In this document: one piece after another, positions 17,485 to 26,982 of the stretch
Layout: the number at the start of each line of letters is the position of its first letter
Numbering within the stretch: position 1 is the first letter of the stretch
From: Halalkalibacter suaedae
GTDB lineage: Bacteria; Bacillota; Bacilli; Bacillales; Bacillaceae_D
DNA length: 64,000 nucleotides
NCBI RefSeq assembly: GCF_017939705.1
Contig: NZ_JAGKSQ010000001.1
Location: 1 to 64,000, forward strand
Direction: 5' to 3'
Notes under the pieces: model-generated
The model's input: only the letters and a program-made list of their open reading frames with translations
The model's database searches: none
Told to the model about the DNA's origin: nothing
Made by a program: the position numbers and the translations under genes

Positions 17485-18405
17485 TTGAACCAAAAGGATT
17501 CAACTACATCTTGTAATCAGCAGCTTGGCGTTTGTGGTCTACATCCTGATGAGCAATCAATGATTAAGCGCCATAAACCAATTGAACTTTATACGTTCAT
17601 TGATCCACTTTGTGCGGAATGCTGGGCATTTGAACCAATACTGAAGAAATTACAAGTTAAGTATGGAAATTATTTCAAACTTCGTATCCTAGTTGCTGGT
17701 CGACTAGAGGCTTGGAATTCTTGCATGAAAACAGCGAAGGGCCTTTCAACGGCGAAACAAAAGATTGCAGCAGTTTGGGAACGAATTGCTGAATCCTCTG
17801 GGATGTCCTGTGATGGTGATATTTGGTTAGAAACCAAAATACAGTCTCCCTATTTGGCCTCAATCGCGATTAAAGCCGCCGAACTGCAAGGACCACAAGC
17901 TGGTACACGTTTTCTTAGAAAAATGAGAGAAGCGTTATTCCTGAACAAAGAGAACATTACCGAGCAAACCGTATTACTTGAATGTGCCAAGAGTGCAGGA
18001 CTAGATATTCAAGAGTTCAAAAATGATCTATCTTCCCCTAATGCAGCAAAAGCATTAAAGAATGATATTCATACAACAAATGAAATGGAAGTAGATGTTG
18101 TTCCTACTTTTGTTTTCTTTAATGTTAATGATGAAGATGATGGGATCAAAGTAACCGGAAATTATGCTTTCCATGTATATGAGGACATTCTTGAAAATTT
18201 ACTTGGTTTTAAACCAGAACCTTGTCCAGCCATTACTATAGAGGAATTTTTAAGAAGATATGACTTTGTCTCTACAAAGGAAGTCGCTGTAGTTTTCGAT
18301 TTATCTGAGGAGGATGCCGCAAAAAAATTAAAAGCCCTTATGCTTCAGCAAAAGGTCGAAGCGGTTCCCGTAAAATATGGAGTGTTTTGGCGAACACTCA
18401 CTTAA
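17485..18405 (+). CDS. spxH: ClpXP adaptor protein YjbH (SpxH)
   Basis: Directs Spx to ClpXP for degradation. 306 residues with a DsbA-like fold: IELYTFIDPLCAECWAFEPILKKLQVKYG carries the CxxC, followed by the helical insert, VVPTFVF (cis-Pro strand) and a C-terminal domain. An N-terminal Cys/His segment (CNQQLGVCGLHPDEQ) fits the zinc-binding start of the family. TTG start, AAGGAG 8 nt upstream. The target gene spx is at 25.3 kb. Confidence 0.93.
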   Translation: MNQKDSTTSCNQQLGVCGLHPDEQSMIKRHKPIELYTFIDPLCAECWAFEPILKKLQVKYGNYFKLRILVAGRLEAWNSCMKTAKGLSTAKQKIAAVWERIAESSGMSCDGDIWLETKIQSPYLASIAIKAAELQGPQAGTRFLRKMREALFLNKENITEQTVLLECAKSAGLDIQEFKNDLSSPNAAKALKNDIHTTNEMEVDVVPTFVFFNVNDEDDGIKVTGNYAFHVYEDILENLLGFKPEPCPAITIEEFLRRYDFVSTKEVAVVFDLSEEDAAKKLKALMLQQKVEAVPVKYGVFWRTLT

Positions 18406-18409
18406 AATA

Positions 18410-18492
18410 AAAGACCATTGAATGCTCTTAGGTAGCTGAAAAATAGAGTGACATTTTTCAACTACCTAATCCTTTCAACTGGTCTTTTTTTT
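18410..18492 (+). terminator. long terminator after spxH
   Basis: Outer stem AAAGACCA/TGGTCTTT encloses a second strong stem (TAGGTAGCTGAAAAAT with ATTTTTCAACTACCTA) and ends in a T run. Confidence 0.85.
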
Positions 18493-18585
18493 ATCACATT
18501 TTCTTATACTCCAACACATATATACATAGAATGAAATAAAGGTAATTCGTCTGAAATGTAATCTTCTTCAAAGGAGTTGTGAATA

Positions 18586-18759
18586 GTGAGAAAATTTAGA
18601 GTCGGTATCGGAATTTTTTTCATATTAGCTAGCTTTTACTTTTTTCTACTTTCGATTATGCAAGTATTCCCGATTTTAATCTCAGCACCTTTATTATTTG
18701 CCTCTATTTTCTTTACCCTCTCTCCTCTCTCAACACAAAAGAAGTTCAAAGGTTTTTAA
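18586..18759 (+). CDS. small membrane protein, 57 residues
   Basis: Short frame starting GTG at 18586 behind AAAGGAG. The product (MRKFRVGIGIFFILASFYFF ...) has two closely spaced hydrophobic segments and a short basic tail (STQKKFKGF). No family recognised. It sits convergent to pepF, after the spxH terminator, and so is probably its own unit. Confidence 0.6.
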   Translation: MRKFRVGIGIFFILASFYFFLLSIMQVFPILISAPLLFASIFFTLSPLSTQKKFKGF

Positions 18760-18770
18760 TACAGAAAAAA

Positions 18771-18805
18771 GAAGTCTCGACCAAGCTGCGGTTGAGACTC
18801 TTTTA
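18771..18805. terminator. terminator between 18586-18759 and pepF
   Basis: Arms AGTCTCGACC and GGTTGAGACT with A and T runs outside; usable in both directions. Confidence 0.75.
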
Positions 18806-18812
18806 ATAAGAA

Positions 18813-20615
18813 CTATTCTTCTAATAACTTCTCCATCTCAACTAGGGTAGCTTCAAATACAGCTAGTGCCTCCTCAATTGGCTTAGAAGAAGTCATATCA
18901 ACTCCGGCATGCTTCAAGACTTCAATTGGATAGTCAGAGCTTCCTGCTTTTAGGAATTCTAGATACTTAGTAACAGCTGAATCACCTTGTTCAAGAATTT
19001 GTTTTGATAACGCAGCTGCTGCACTATAGCCTGTTGCATATTGATAGACGTAGAAATTGTAATAAAAATGTGGGATACGTGCCCATTCAAGTCCAATTTC
19101 TTCGTCGATAGTAATGTCATCACCAAAGTACTTCACATTTAAATCATAATAGGTTTTTGAGAGTAACTCCGGTGTTAATGCTTCACCTGAAGCAGCCTTC
19201 TCGTGAATCAACTGTTCAAACTCAGCAAACATCGTTTGGCGGAATACAGTACCTCTAAAGCCCTCAAGGAAATGATTAAGTAAATAGAGCTTTTCTTTAG
19301 GGTCTTCTGTGACCTTAACCATGTAATCATTTAGAAGGGCTTCATTTAATGTTGATGCCACTTCTGCCACAAAGATTGTGTAATCACCATAAATGTATGG
19401 TTGATGTAATCTTGTATAATAACTATGCAAACTATGACCAAACTCATGAGCTAATGTAAATAAATTATTAACATTATCTTGCCAATTCATAAGAATATAA
19501 GGCATTGTTCCATATGCACCAGAAGAATAAGCACCACTACGTTTTCCAACATTTTCCTCAACATCTACCCAACGTTTAGAAAACCCTTCTTTAATGATAG
19601 CAACATACTCTTCACCAAGTGGAGCCACTCCCTTTAACACAAGCTCCTGAGCTTTTTCATATGGAATCTTCATATCAACATCTTTGACTAATGGAGTATA
19701 GAGATCATACATATGTAGCTCATCTAGACCTAGAACTTTCTTCCGAAGCTTTACATAGCGATGTAATAAATCCAAACGATTATTAACTGTTTGAACAAGT
19801 TGATCATAAACAACTTCCGGAATGTGGTTCTTACTAAGTGCAGCCTCACGAGCCGATTGATACTTTCTTACATTCGCATAGAATAAATTTCGTTTCACTT
19901 GACCATTCAAGGTTGATGCGAATGTATTTTTGTACGTACCATAAGTATCATACACTGCTTTAAACGCATCTCTACGAACTCTTTGGTCGCTGCTCTCTAA
20001 AAAACGAATATAACGGCCATGAGTGACCTCAATCTCTTCACCATTCTCATCTTTAATCGTCGGAAAAGATAAGTCTGCATTATTTAACATACCAAAAGTT
20101 GTACTAGGGCTGCTTGTCACTTCACTCGCTTGTGCTAAAATCGCTTCCTCTGCTTCAGATAATACATGTGCTCTTTCTTCATTAAGTTCAGCAAACATTT
20201 GTTTGTACACATTTAATCGTTCATTCTTGCTAAGGAACTCTTCAATTCTTGATTCCTCAATCGCTAACAATTCAGGTACCATAAATGAAGCCACCTGACC
20301 AACCTGTGAAGCTAAGCTCGCCGCACGATCATTGAGACCCTGATAATACGAATTCGTCGTATCCTGATCATAACGCATATGGGCGTACGTATAGACACGT
20401 CCTAATTTCTCTGTAATTTCATTTTGCTTTTCCAGTGCAACTAAAAGAGTTGTTGCCGAATCGGCTAGCGTCCCTTTACAAGCTTGCAAATAAGGTAATT
20501 GCACCTGGATTTCCTTAAATTCTTTCTCCCACTCTTCATCAGTAGAAAAGATAGCTTCCAAATCCCATGTCTGCTCAACCGGGATGTCCTTACGGGTTTT
20601 TAACTTATTAGCCAA
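18813..20615 (-). CDS. pepF: oligoendopeptidase F
   Basis: Cytosolic M3-family zinc metallopeptidase of 600 residues, which cuts short peptides. The zinc motif HEFGH is at residues about 389-393 (LFTLAHEFGHSLHSYY), and the downstream Glu ligand lies in VAEVASTLNEALL. Whole-length match to PepF. Start is TTG at 20615 with GGAGG upstream. Follows coiA on the same strand as in B. subtilis (yjbG). In B. subtilis PepF can affect peptide signalling when overproduced. Confidence 0.95.
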   Translation of the reverse strand: MANKLKTRKDIPVEQTWDLEAIFSTDEEWEKEFKEIQVQLPYLQACKGTLADSATTLLVALEKQNEITEKLGRVYTYAHMRYDQDTTNSYYQGLNDRAASLASQVGQVASFMVPELLAIEESRIEEFLSKNERLNVYKQMFAELNEERAHVLSEAEEAILAQASEVTSSPSTTFGMLNNADLSFPTIKDENGEEIEVTHGRYIRFLESSDQRVRRDAFKAVYDTYGTYKNTFASTLNGQVKRNLFYANVRKYQSAREAALSKNHIPEVVYDQLVQTVNNRLDLLHRYVKLRKKVLGLDELHMYDLYTPLVKDVDMKIPYEKAQELVLKGVAPLGEEYVAIIKEGFSKRWVDVEENVGKRSGAYSSGAYGTMPYILMNWQDNVNNLFTLAHEFGHSLHSYYTRLHQPYIYGDYTIFVAEVASTLNEALLNDYMVKVTEDPKEKLYLLNHFLEGFRGTVFRQTMFAEFEQLIHEKAASGEALTPELLSKTYYDLNVKYFGDDITIDEEIGLEWARIPHFYYNFYVYQYATGYSAAAALSKQILEQGDSAVTKYLEFLKAGSSDYPIEVLKHAGVDMTSSKPIEEALAVFEATLVEMEKLLEE

Positions 20616-20684
20616 ATGCTACACCTCCAAATACATACATTTAATTATATTCTTCTTTAATGCTCATATTCCTTCTCAACTAAT

Positions 20685-21878
20685 CTAACATGATGATTCC
20701 ATTTTAATCAATTGATGTGCAAACTTTTGATCTAGTAAGATCGCTGACTCAGAGTTTTTTGGAATGACGACATCTCTAAGTCGACAATAAGTATCTTGGT
20801 CCTTGCTTATACACTTCAAGTAGTTAACTTGGACAAGCCAGCCAAAAAAACCATCAATTGCTAAAGTCCAGTCTAAATGATTTTGTACTTGACGATGAGG
20901 AAATATACCTTTTCTTATAAAGGCTTGTAAACAAAGAACAGCTAGTCTGCTTGAAAATGGTTTATGAAGTGGTTGGAATTGTAGACATTCAAGGAGGAGA
21001 AAGGTTTGCCAAAGATAGGCCGAGGATTCAATTAAAAAATGATAATTGGTTGCCCAACCTGCTTCAATTGGAAAGAGAGTTGGAGGAATTTGATGTCGAT
21101 ATAAAAACTGACGATAAAAACGTTCAGTCTGTGAGGGATAAGGGGTTGGATGATGATAGCGCCAATGCTTTTTAATTGTGAGCCATTCATTTAAGGGGGG
21201 TTCTTTTACGGAATAAAGAAAATGTTCAATTGAAGTTTGGTGCAGGGAGGTTTCTTCATAAGCAGCAATGACCTTCTTTGATGAAAACGGGGTGATTTGG
21301 TGTAAATGACTAATCTTCTCTTGCTCTGGGCAATAGTAGGAAAGGCGATACTTATTAGTTGCAAGTGTTTTTGTAGCAAACCATTCAAAGGATTTCAACG
21401 TGAACGTCCTAGTTCCGTTTCGTTTTAACCGGTTCCCTCCCAGTATCCATATTGGGAAAATACCTTGCTGAAGATACCCGTTTGTTCTTTTTTCGATTAG
21501 GTGTGGTTCAATTGGAGAGCATTGAAATTCAATCGCGTAGAGGTTTTGTTTGTAGCGGAAGATCAGATCAGGTCGCTGTCTAATTAAGGGGAGATACAAT
21601 TCCATTTTCACTTCGATTTGTTGTTTCTTTAGCCAATCGTACAAATGCTTTTTGCCTTTTAAGTGATACATTGTTTCCGCTTCAGGCAAGTATTCACATT
21701 TTTCATTAGAATAATGTGAAAAATGCCACTGTTTTTTCTGACCGACTTTTAACATAACCTGTAATTGACAAGCTGGACAATAAAATCCACTCTTGTTACG
21801 AAGCTCTTTTAATTCTTCAACTGGCCATTCATCTACTAGAGATATAATTGTGCCACTTTTGAGCTTTGCATTAAACAT
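20685..21878 (-). CDS. coiA: competence protein CoiA
   Basis: A 397-residue competence-induced protein with a nuclease-like domain. N-terminal zinc cluster (C34, C37, H52, H55, C61), then the nuclease core: EAETMYHLKGKKHLYDWLKKQ, RPDLIFRYKQNLYAIEFQCSPI (the catalytic D..E.Q pattern) and a C-terminal helical domain. Required for transformation in Bacilli and streptococci, acting after DNA entry. RBS GGGAGGTGG. Encoded between cls and pepF; mecA lies just beyond, keeping competence-related genes together. Confidence 0.93.
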   Translation of the reverse strand: MFNAKLKSGTIISLVDEWPVEELKELRNKSGFYCPACQLQVMLKVGQKKQWHFSHYSNEKCEYLPEAETMYHLKGKKHLYDWLKKQQIEVKMELYLPLIRQRPDLIFRYKQNLYAIEFQCSPIEPHLIEKRTNGYLQQGIFPIWILGGNRLKRNGTRTFTLKSFEWFATKTLATNKYRLSYYCPEQEKISHLHQITPFSSKKVIAAYEETSLHQTSIEHFLYSVKEPPLNEWLTIKKHWRYHHPTPYPSQTERFYRQFLYRHQIPPTLFPIEAGWATNYHFLIESSAYLWQTFLLLECLQFQPLHKPFSSRLAVLCLQAFIRKGIFPHRQVQNHLDWTLAIDGFFGWLVQVNYLKCISKDQDTYCRLRDVVIPKNSESAILLDQKFAHQLIKMESSC

Positions 21879-21978
21879 AACCCACCTCCCAGTTTGATTT
21901 CCTATGTACTATTCGGAAGGTTGGGTATATTTCCTGCATATTAATCATATCTTTACAAAAAATTAAAATTATTTTCAA

Positions 21979-23490
21979 TTACAGCATTGGTGACAACAAT
22001 CTAGAAGTAGATTCAATTATTTTATGAAAAAAGGACCGTTTGTTAAATGTTTCATAGTTTAGCTTGTTCGAGTGCTCAATATCATAAATAAAGTCACTCA
22101 CTAATGTGTTAACACTGCGAGTGCGGTAGAGATAGGCATTCACTTCAAAGTTCAAGTGAAAGCTACGCATATCCATATTTGATGTTCCAATTGAAGCAAT
22201 TTCATGATCAACAATGATCACCTTACTATGCATAAACCCACGATGGTATTCATAGACAGAAACACCTGCATCTAATAGTTCTGGAAAGTATGATCGTGAA
22301 GCATGAAAAACAATCCTTTTGTCAGGACGATTCGGCACAATAATACGAACATCAATGCCACTAAGTGCGGCAATTTTGATTGCACTCAGAATATCATCAT
22401 CTGGAATAAAATATGGACTTGCAATCCAAATTGATTTTTTGGCTGAAGTAATCATCGAAAAGAATAGCTTTTTATTAACTTCCCATCTTGAATCTGGTCC
22501 ACTTGCTATCATCTGAACTCCACCATCAGCATGTTGCGAAGTCAAAACTGGAGATAGATAACTCGGGTTCAGAATCGTTTTCCCTGTTACATAATACCAA
22601 TCTTGAAGAAAAATGAGTTGAAGCGTCCTTACAGCTTCACCCCTTACATAAAGATGTGTATCTCGCCATAAACCAAAGTAAGTATTGCGACCAAGATATT
22701 CATCCCCTATGTTTAAACCACCGACATAACCAACCACACCATCAATTACGATAATCTTTCGGTGATTACGATAGTTCATCTTATGATTTAGAAAGGGTAA
22801 TTTCACTGGTGAAAAAGCCGCGACCTCCACTCCTGCTTCCTTCAATTCTTTTAAATATCCTTTAGAAAGCTGCCAGCTGCCTACAGCATCATAAAGAAAT
22901 CTAACTTCGACTCCTTCTAACGCCTTCTTAACTAAAATTTCTTTAATTTCATGTCCAATTTCGTCATGTCTTACGATATAGTATTCCATATGTATATGAT
23001 GGGTAGCCAAGTTAAGTGCTTTAAGAATATGAGCAAAGGTTTCTTTACCATCTGTTAACACTCTTGTATCGCTAGCAAATGATACTGGATTTTTCCCAAG
23101 ACGATGAGCTAATCGAAAAAGAAGTTGCTGATGTTCACCCATCTTTGACATTTGATCTTCATTTAATTGCCGCTGCCCTTCAATATGTCTGAATGCTTCT
23201 TCATCTTCAATCGCTTTCTTAGAAAACGTACGGTTTTTTTTGTGATTCTGACCAAAAAGTAAATAAAAGAAAAAACCAAATAGCGGAAATGCCGCTAATA
23301 CTAGTAACCATGTCAACGTTTTTGTTGGATGTCTATTTTCAAAGAAAATGACTATCGCAATAAACAGAACAGATAACGTGAAAGCAACAGAAAAAGCCCC
23401 TACAATCCACCCTTCCCAAAAAGTTCTAGTCATGTATAGAAAGGCAAAAATAATCGATACAAAAACAAGAATATTTAAACGAGTTTTCAT
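21979..23490 (-). CDS. cls: cardiolipin synthase
   Basis: Joins two phosphatidylglycerol molecules into cardiolipin. 503 residues: two N-terminal membrane segments (residues 5-45), the PLDNc leader (NRHPTKTLTWLLVLAAFPLFGFFFYLLFG), and two HKD sites, HRKIIVIDGVVGYVGGLNIGDEYLG and HSKVIIVDHEIASIGTSNMDMRSF. All catalytic residues are present. In B. subtilis this gene is not between mecA and coiA, so the position is an insertion or local shuffle. Confidence 0.95.
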   Translation of the reverse strand: MKTRLNILVFVSIIFAFLYMTRTFWEGWIVGAFSVAFTLSVLFIAIVIFFENRHPTKTLTWLLVLAAFPLFGFFFYLLFGQNHKKNRTFSKKAIEDEEAFRHIEGQRQLNEDQMSKMGEHQQLLFRLAHRLGKNPVSFASDTRVLTDGKETFAHILKALNLATHHIHMEYYIVRHDEIGHEIKEILVKKALEGVEVRFLYDAVGSWQLSKGYLKELKEAGVEVAAFSPVKLPFLNHKMNYRNHRKIIVIDGVVGYVGGLNIGDEYLGRNTYFGLWRDTHLYVRGEAVRTLQLIFLQDWYYVTGKTILNPSYLSPVLTSQHADGGVQMIASGPDSRWEVNKKLFFSMITSAKKSIWIASPYFIPDDDILSAIKIAALSGIDVRIIVPNRPDKRIVFHASRSYFPELLDAGVSVYEYHRGFMHSKVIIVDHEIASIGTSNMDMRSFHLNFEVNAYLYRTRSVNTLVSDFIYDIEHSNKLNYETFNKRSFFHKIIESTSRLLSPML

Positions 23491-23522
23491 TAGACACTCC
23501 TGCTTTAGCTGAATTTTATTTA

Positions 23523-23556
23523 AGAAAAAACGAGTTGATGATTTATCAACTCGTTC
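23523..23556 (-). terminator. terminator after mecA
   Basis: Minus-strand arms AACGAGTTGAT and ATCAACTCGTT followed by a T run (A run at 23524-23530 on the plus strand), 12 bp past the mecA stop. Confidence 0.85.
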
Positions 23557-23567
23557 TCAACTATTCA

Positions 23568-24212
23568 TTACTTTGAAAATGCTGATCTAATAACTGGAAG
23601 TGCATTTTCCTTCACTATTTCTTTTCCGTATTCTTTCATACGGTAAATTGAGATGTCCGATTCAAAACCATATTCTAACATTTGGCTTAGAATATCATCT
23701 TGTTCATCTTCATTGTAGCCTTCATCATTAAACAATACGTGTAGATAGTAAGTCCCTTCAAAATGATAAAGCTCATTATATATATCATCAACATACACAT
23801 TATGACTCAATGAAATTACATCTTCGAAATCTCTGAAGCCGATCACAATTTCAAGTTGTTCGTCTTCTATTGATAGGCTTTCCTCTTCTTCTGCAATTAA
23901 ATCTAGAACCGTTTGTTCATCACTATCCTTATCTTGTGAAACTGGGATTTCAAGCTTCACATGTCCATCAGAAACTTTACCACGTGTCACAACTATTTCT
24001 AAACCTTTATCTAGTGCGTGAACTTGTATCCATAATGGGCCATCCATTTCAAAATCATCATTATCGTTAGCTTCGTTCATCATTTCGAAGAAGAGCTCTT
24101 CTCCACGCTCACGATTGTACCAAATTTCGTCTCGATCAAAACCTCGATCCTCAATATCATTATACGTAATAAAAAATTTTAAGGTCGTTTCATTGACGCG
24201 TTCAATATCCAT
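23568..24212 (-). CDS. mecA: ClpC adaptor protein MecA
   Basis: A 214-residue adaptor that delivers ComK and other substrates to ClpCP. The N-terminal substrate-binding part begins MDIERVNETTLKFFITYNDIEDRGFDRDEIWYNRERGEELFFEMMNEA, the family signature; an acidic linker (near 92-115) leads to the C-terminal ClpC-binding domain (EDVISLSHNV...GTYYLHVLFND). Length fits. Divergent from terC across a 370-bp gap with an inverted repeat. Confidence 0.95.
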   Translation of the reverse strand: MDIERVNETTLKFFITYNDIEDRGFDRDEIWYNRERGEELFFEMMNEANDNDDFEMDGPLWIQVHALDKGLEIVVTRGKVSDGHVKLEIPVSQDKDSDEQTVLDLIAEEEESLSIEDEQLEIVIGFRDFEDVISLSHNVYVDDIYNELYHFEGTYYLHVLFNDEGYNEDEQDDILSQMLEYGFESDISIYRMKEYGKEIVKENALPVIRSAFSK

Positions 24213-24395
24213 AATTCGCTCTCCCTCCTAGTGTCGAGTTACTATTCAAGCTAAACTAACTCCCATGCATTAATCATATCAATGATGGAATGAAAGATCA
24301 AAATACAATTGAGCTTGACCTCTTGTATCTATTCTATGATAAATCCGGTGAAAATGGAAATCTAAAAAATCAATTTTTCTGATATTTTTCTGACA

Positions 24396-24433
24396 ATACT
24401 TGTAAATGCCATTAAGATAAGTCTTACAAGTAT
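24396..24433. promoter_or_regulatory. inverted repeat in the mecA-terC divergent gap
   Basis: The perfect 10-bp arms ATACTTGTAA (24396-24405) and TTACAAGTAT (24424-24433) are 18 bp apart. They flank a possible plus-strand promoter for terC (CTGACA at 24390-24395, 17-bp spacer, TAAGAT). Either an operator or a leader hairpin. The rest of the 24213-24572 gap is AT-rich and shows nothing else clear. Confidence 0.4.
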
Positions 24434-24584
24434 ATTTAGTTTATCAGACATATTTTCAAAGATCGAGCCATACGATTTAAAGAGACAAGCTTCAAAATTG
24501 TACTATCACATTACTGATCATTATATGTGGTGTCAATATCTATTATGAAAATAATATCGTAAAAGTTAAAGGATGATGCATACA

Positions 24585-25247
24585 ATGGATAGTGAATTCT
24601 TGATTTCCCTTCTGACAATCATTGGTATCGACATTATTTTGGGAGGGGACAATGCGATTGTCGTCGCGTTAGCATGTCGAAATCTCCCTGATGCAATTCG
24701 TAATCGAGCAATTATTCTTGGGATTGGCCTTGCATTGATCACAAGGATGTCCCTGACCGTTGTTGCAGTCCAGCTTCTTGAAATCCCTTTTCTTCTCGCT
24801 ACCGGTGGTGCCCTGCTCATTTACATAGCTTATAGCTTGCTCACAGACCAAGGGGACGATCAAGAAATTGAAGGCGGCACAAGTCTCTGGTCAGCCATTA
24901 AAGCAATTATCATTGCAGATCTTGTTATGGGTTTTGATAATGTTATCGCCGTTGCAGGTGCTGCTCACGGAGATCATTTGCTTGTCATGATTGGTTTGAT
25001 TTTTTCGGTACCAATTATTATTTGGGGAAGTCAAATGATATTGAAAGCATTTGACCGGTTCCCTATTATTGTTTATATAGGTGCCGGAATATTAGCTTTT
25101 ACAGCTAGTCGTATGATCACACATGAAGACATGCTAGCCCCATTATTTATTAATCATCCAATGTTTGCAACGCTCTTCCAATCGGTTGTCATTGTCGGTG
25201 TTATTTTAGCAGGTGCCTACAAAGTAAGGAAACAACAACACACATAA
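24585..25247 (+). CDS. TerC-family membrane protein (YjbE)
   Basis: A 220-residue integral membrane protein with seven hydrophobic segments and the family motifs GIDIILGGDNAIVVALACRNLP and ADLVMGFDNVIAVAGAAHGDH, whose acidic residues lie in the membrane. Bacillus TerC proteins YceF and YkoY take part in manganese efflux and metalation of secreted proteins; YjbE is a paralogue. Start at ATG 24585 (AAAGGAT upstream); ATG 24573 has no spacing for an RBS. No yybP-ykoY riboswitch seen upstream. Confidence 0.88.
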   Translation: MDSEFLISLLTIIGIDIILGGDNAIVVALACRNLPDAIRNRAIILGIGLALITRMSLTVVAVQLLEIPFLLATGGALLIYIAYSLLTDQGDDQEIEGGTSLWSAIKAIIIADLVMGFDNVIAVAGAAHGDHLLVMIGLIFSVPIIIWGSQMILKAFDRFPIIVYIGAGILAFTASRMITHEDMLAPLFINHPMFATLFQSVVIVGVILAGAYKVRKQQHT

Positions 25248-25254
25248 GAAAAAA

Positions 25255-25300
25255 AAGAGGGGTGTTCAACGATCATAGATCATTTGAACACCCTTGTTTT
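25255..25300. terminator. bidirectional terminator between terC and spx
   Basis: Arms GGGTGTTCAA (25260-25269) and TTGAACACCC (25284-25293) with flanking A and T runs. Confidence 0.85.
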
Positions 25301-25301
25301 A

Positions 25302-25715
<414 letters not shown>

Positions 25716-25824
25716 CTAATTTGAGATTTGAGATCTATGCGAAACTATGCTGTTCTTCGTATTAATAATCTCATTATACATAAGTGTTTAACTTTTGTAT
25801 AGCTTCTTAACAACCATCAATACG

Positions 25825-25860
25825 TGTGAAACATAAAGAACTTTCGTTAAGGGTTTCACA
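25825..25860. promoter_or_regulatory. inverted repeat in the spx leader region
   Basis: Perfect 8-bp arms TGTGAAAC (25825-25832) and GTTTCACA (25853-25860), 20 bp apart, lie between two candidate minus-strand promoters of spx (TATAAT near 25.89 kb and an extended -10 TGTATAAT near 25.78 kb). May be an operator or an mRNA hairpin. spx in B. subtilis is controlled from several promoters and by repressors. Confidence 0.4.
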
Positions 25861-25988
25861 GCATATATACCCTACTAGAAACTCTCTAAACCCATTATAC
25901 CTAAAAATCTTTTCTAAACAAATATGTTTATTAAGTTTTTTAAAATTTATTTTATTTAATAATTATTATTGTCAACGGATTGTCACAG

Positions 25989-26028
25989 AAAAAGGTGTTT
26001 AGATAGAAAATATCTAAACACCTTTTTT
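25989..26028. terminator. terminator after the 43-residue gene
   Basis: Arms AAAAAGGTGTTTAGATA and complement with loop GAAA and outer A and T runs. Confidence 0.9.
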
Positions 26029-26039
26029 ATTCAAATCAA

Positions 26040-26171
26040 TTATGCAATTGTTTTTCGTGTTTGTGGCATTGGATTTCGCTTGTTTCCAACTTTCCATTCC
26101 TTAATATTCTTTTTTAGAAAATCCTTTAACATCTCTCGCTTCTTTTTCTTCTTCAAGTCTCGCTTTTTCAT
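26040..26171 (-). CDS. small highly basic protein, 43 residues
   Basis: Short frame preceded by GTGAGGATG about 10 nt upstream of ATG 26171. The product begins MKKRDLKKKKKREMLKDFLK and ends in KRNPMPQTRKTIA; it is one cationic amphipathic helix with a polar tail. Composition suggests nucleic-acid or ribosome binding. No family recognised. It follows yjbC on the same strand and is closed by its own terminator. Confidence 0.6.
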   Translation of the reverse strand: MKKRDLKKKKKREMLKDFLKKNIKEWKVGNKRNPMPQTRKTIA

Positions 26172-26204
26172 TTAGATTCATCCTCACTTTAGTCTAATCA
26201 TAAA

Positions 26205-26771
26205 CTACAATGTAGCCTGGTCTTCCTTCTCTTCTTCATACGTTAAGACCTGATCGACATCTTCATAGGAGGCACCATATAGCTCTTTGTCTTTATACGT
26301 ATGGATATTTTCATACGTGTGCTTCATCTTTTCGAAAATACTTCTCTCAGATTCATTCGTTGGGGACCAGTAGAGAATTTCCAACTCATTTATTTCATTC
26401 GTTGCCAAAGACCTTCTGCGGTACCCGACAGACTGTGCATGCTTAAACCCTTCTCGGTTATAAAAACGCTGTCTTTTTGTTGAGTCAGTATCTTTATAAT
26501 CAATTGGTTCAACCTCAAGAATAATTGGCTTATTTTTTTCTTTTAAGGTGTTGAGTAATTTTTTCCCTAAACCTTGACCTCTTGCTTTTGTTGAGACAAA
26601 AAGATAATCGACAAAGACGAAATCATTTGTTTCTACAAACATCATAACATGATTCGGTCCTTCATCCTTATGGTAAATATCTGCTTTTTCTTTTAGTAAC
26701 AATTCCATATGCTCTTTTGATTTCATTTCTTCTATAGGAAAATATTGATTTAACTTTTCATACCAATTCAC
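26205..26771 (-). CDS. yjbC: GNAT-family acetyltransferase YjbC
   Basis: A 188-residue N-acetyltransferase. The acetyl-CoA loop is seen in FVDYLFVSTKARGQGLGKKLLNTLKEK (near residues 55-80), followed by ILEVEPID and the RFYNREGFK motif. A longer acidic C-terminus follows. Start is GTG 26771 with GGAGG upstream. In B. subtilis yjbC lies directly before spx and is co-transcribed with it; here a small basic-protein gene and a terminator lie between. Substrate unknown. Confidence 0.85.
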   Translation of the reverse strand: MNWYEKLNQYFPIEEMKSKEHMELLLKEKADIYHKDEGPNHVMMFVETNDFVFVDYLFVSTKARGQGLGKKLLNTLKEKNKPIILEVEPIDYKDTDSTKRQRFYNREGFKHAQSVGYRRRSLATNEINELEILYWSPTNESERSIFEKMKHTYENIHTYKDKELYGASYEDVDQVLTYEEEKEDQATL

Positions 26772-26929
26772 AATATGACCTCCAGCCACTCGTTTCCTTT
26801 AGTATATTCTTCTTACCCAATTCTATAAACTCGAGTATTTGATGAAATAGTTGGAAATACTGCGATGATTGTCCCTTACAGTAGCTTATGCAATCGAGAC
26901 ATAGATTTCCACTTGATCGCACAAATATT

Positions 26930-26973
26930 AAAAAGGTCTCAATAAGTCAATCGTTTGACTAATTGAGACCTTT
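26930..26973. terminator. terminator after the putative glycosidase gene
   Basis: Arms AAAAAGGTCTCAAT and ATTGAGACCTTT with inner AGTCAA/TTTGACT pairing. Confidence 0.85.
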
Positions 26974-26982
26974 CAAATCGTT

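Noticed and set aside
24213-24572. yybP-ykoY riboswitch in front of terC
   Set aside because: No GGGGAGTA motif or paired terminator is present; the only structure is the inverted repeat at 24396.
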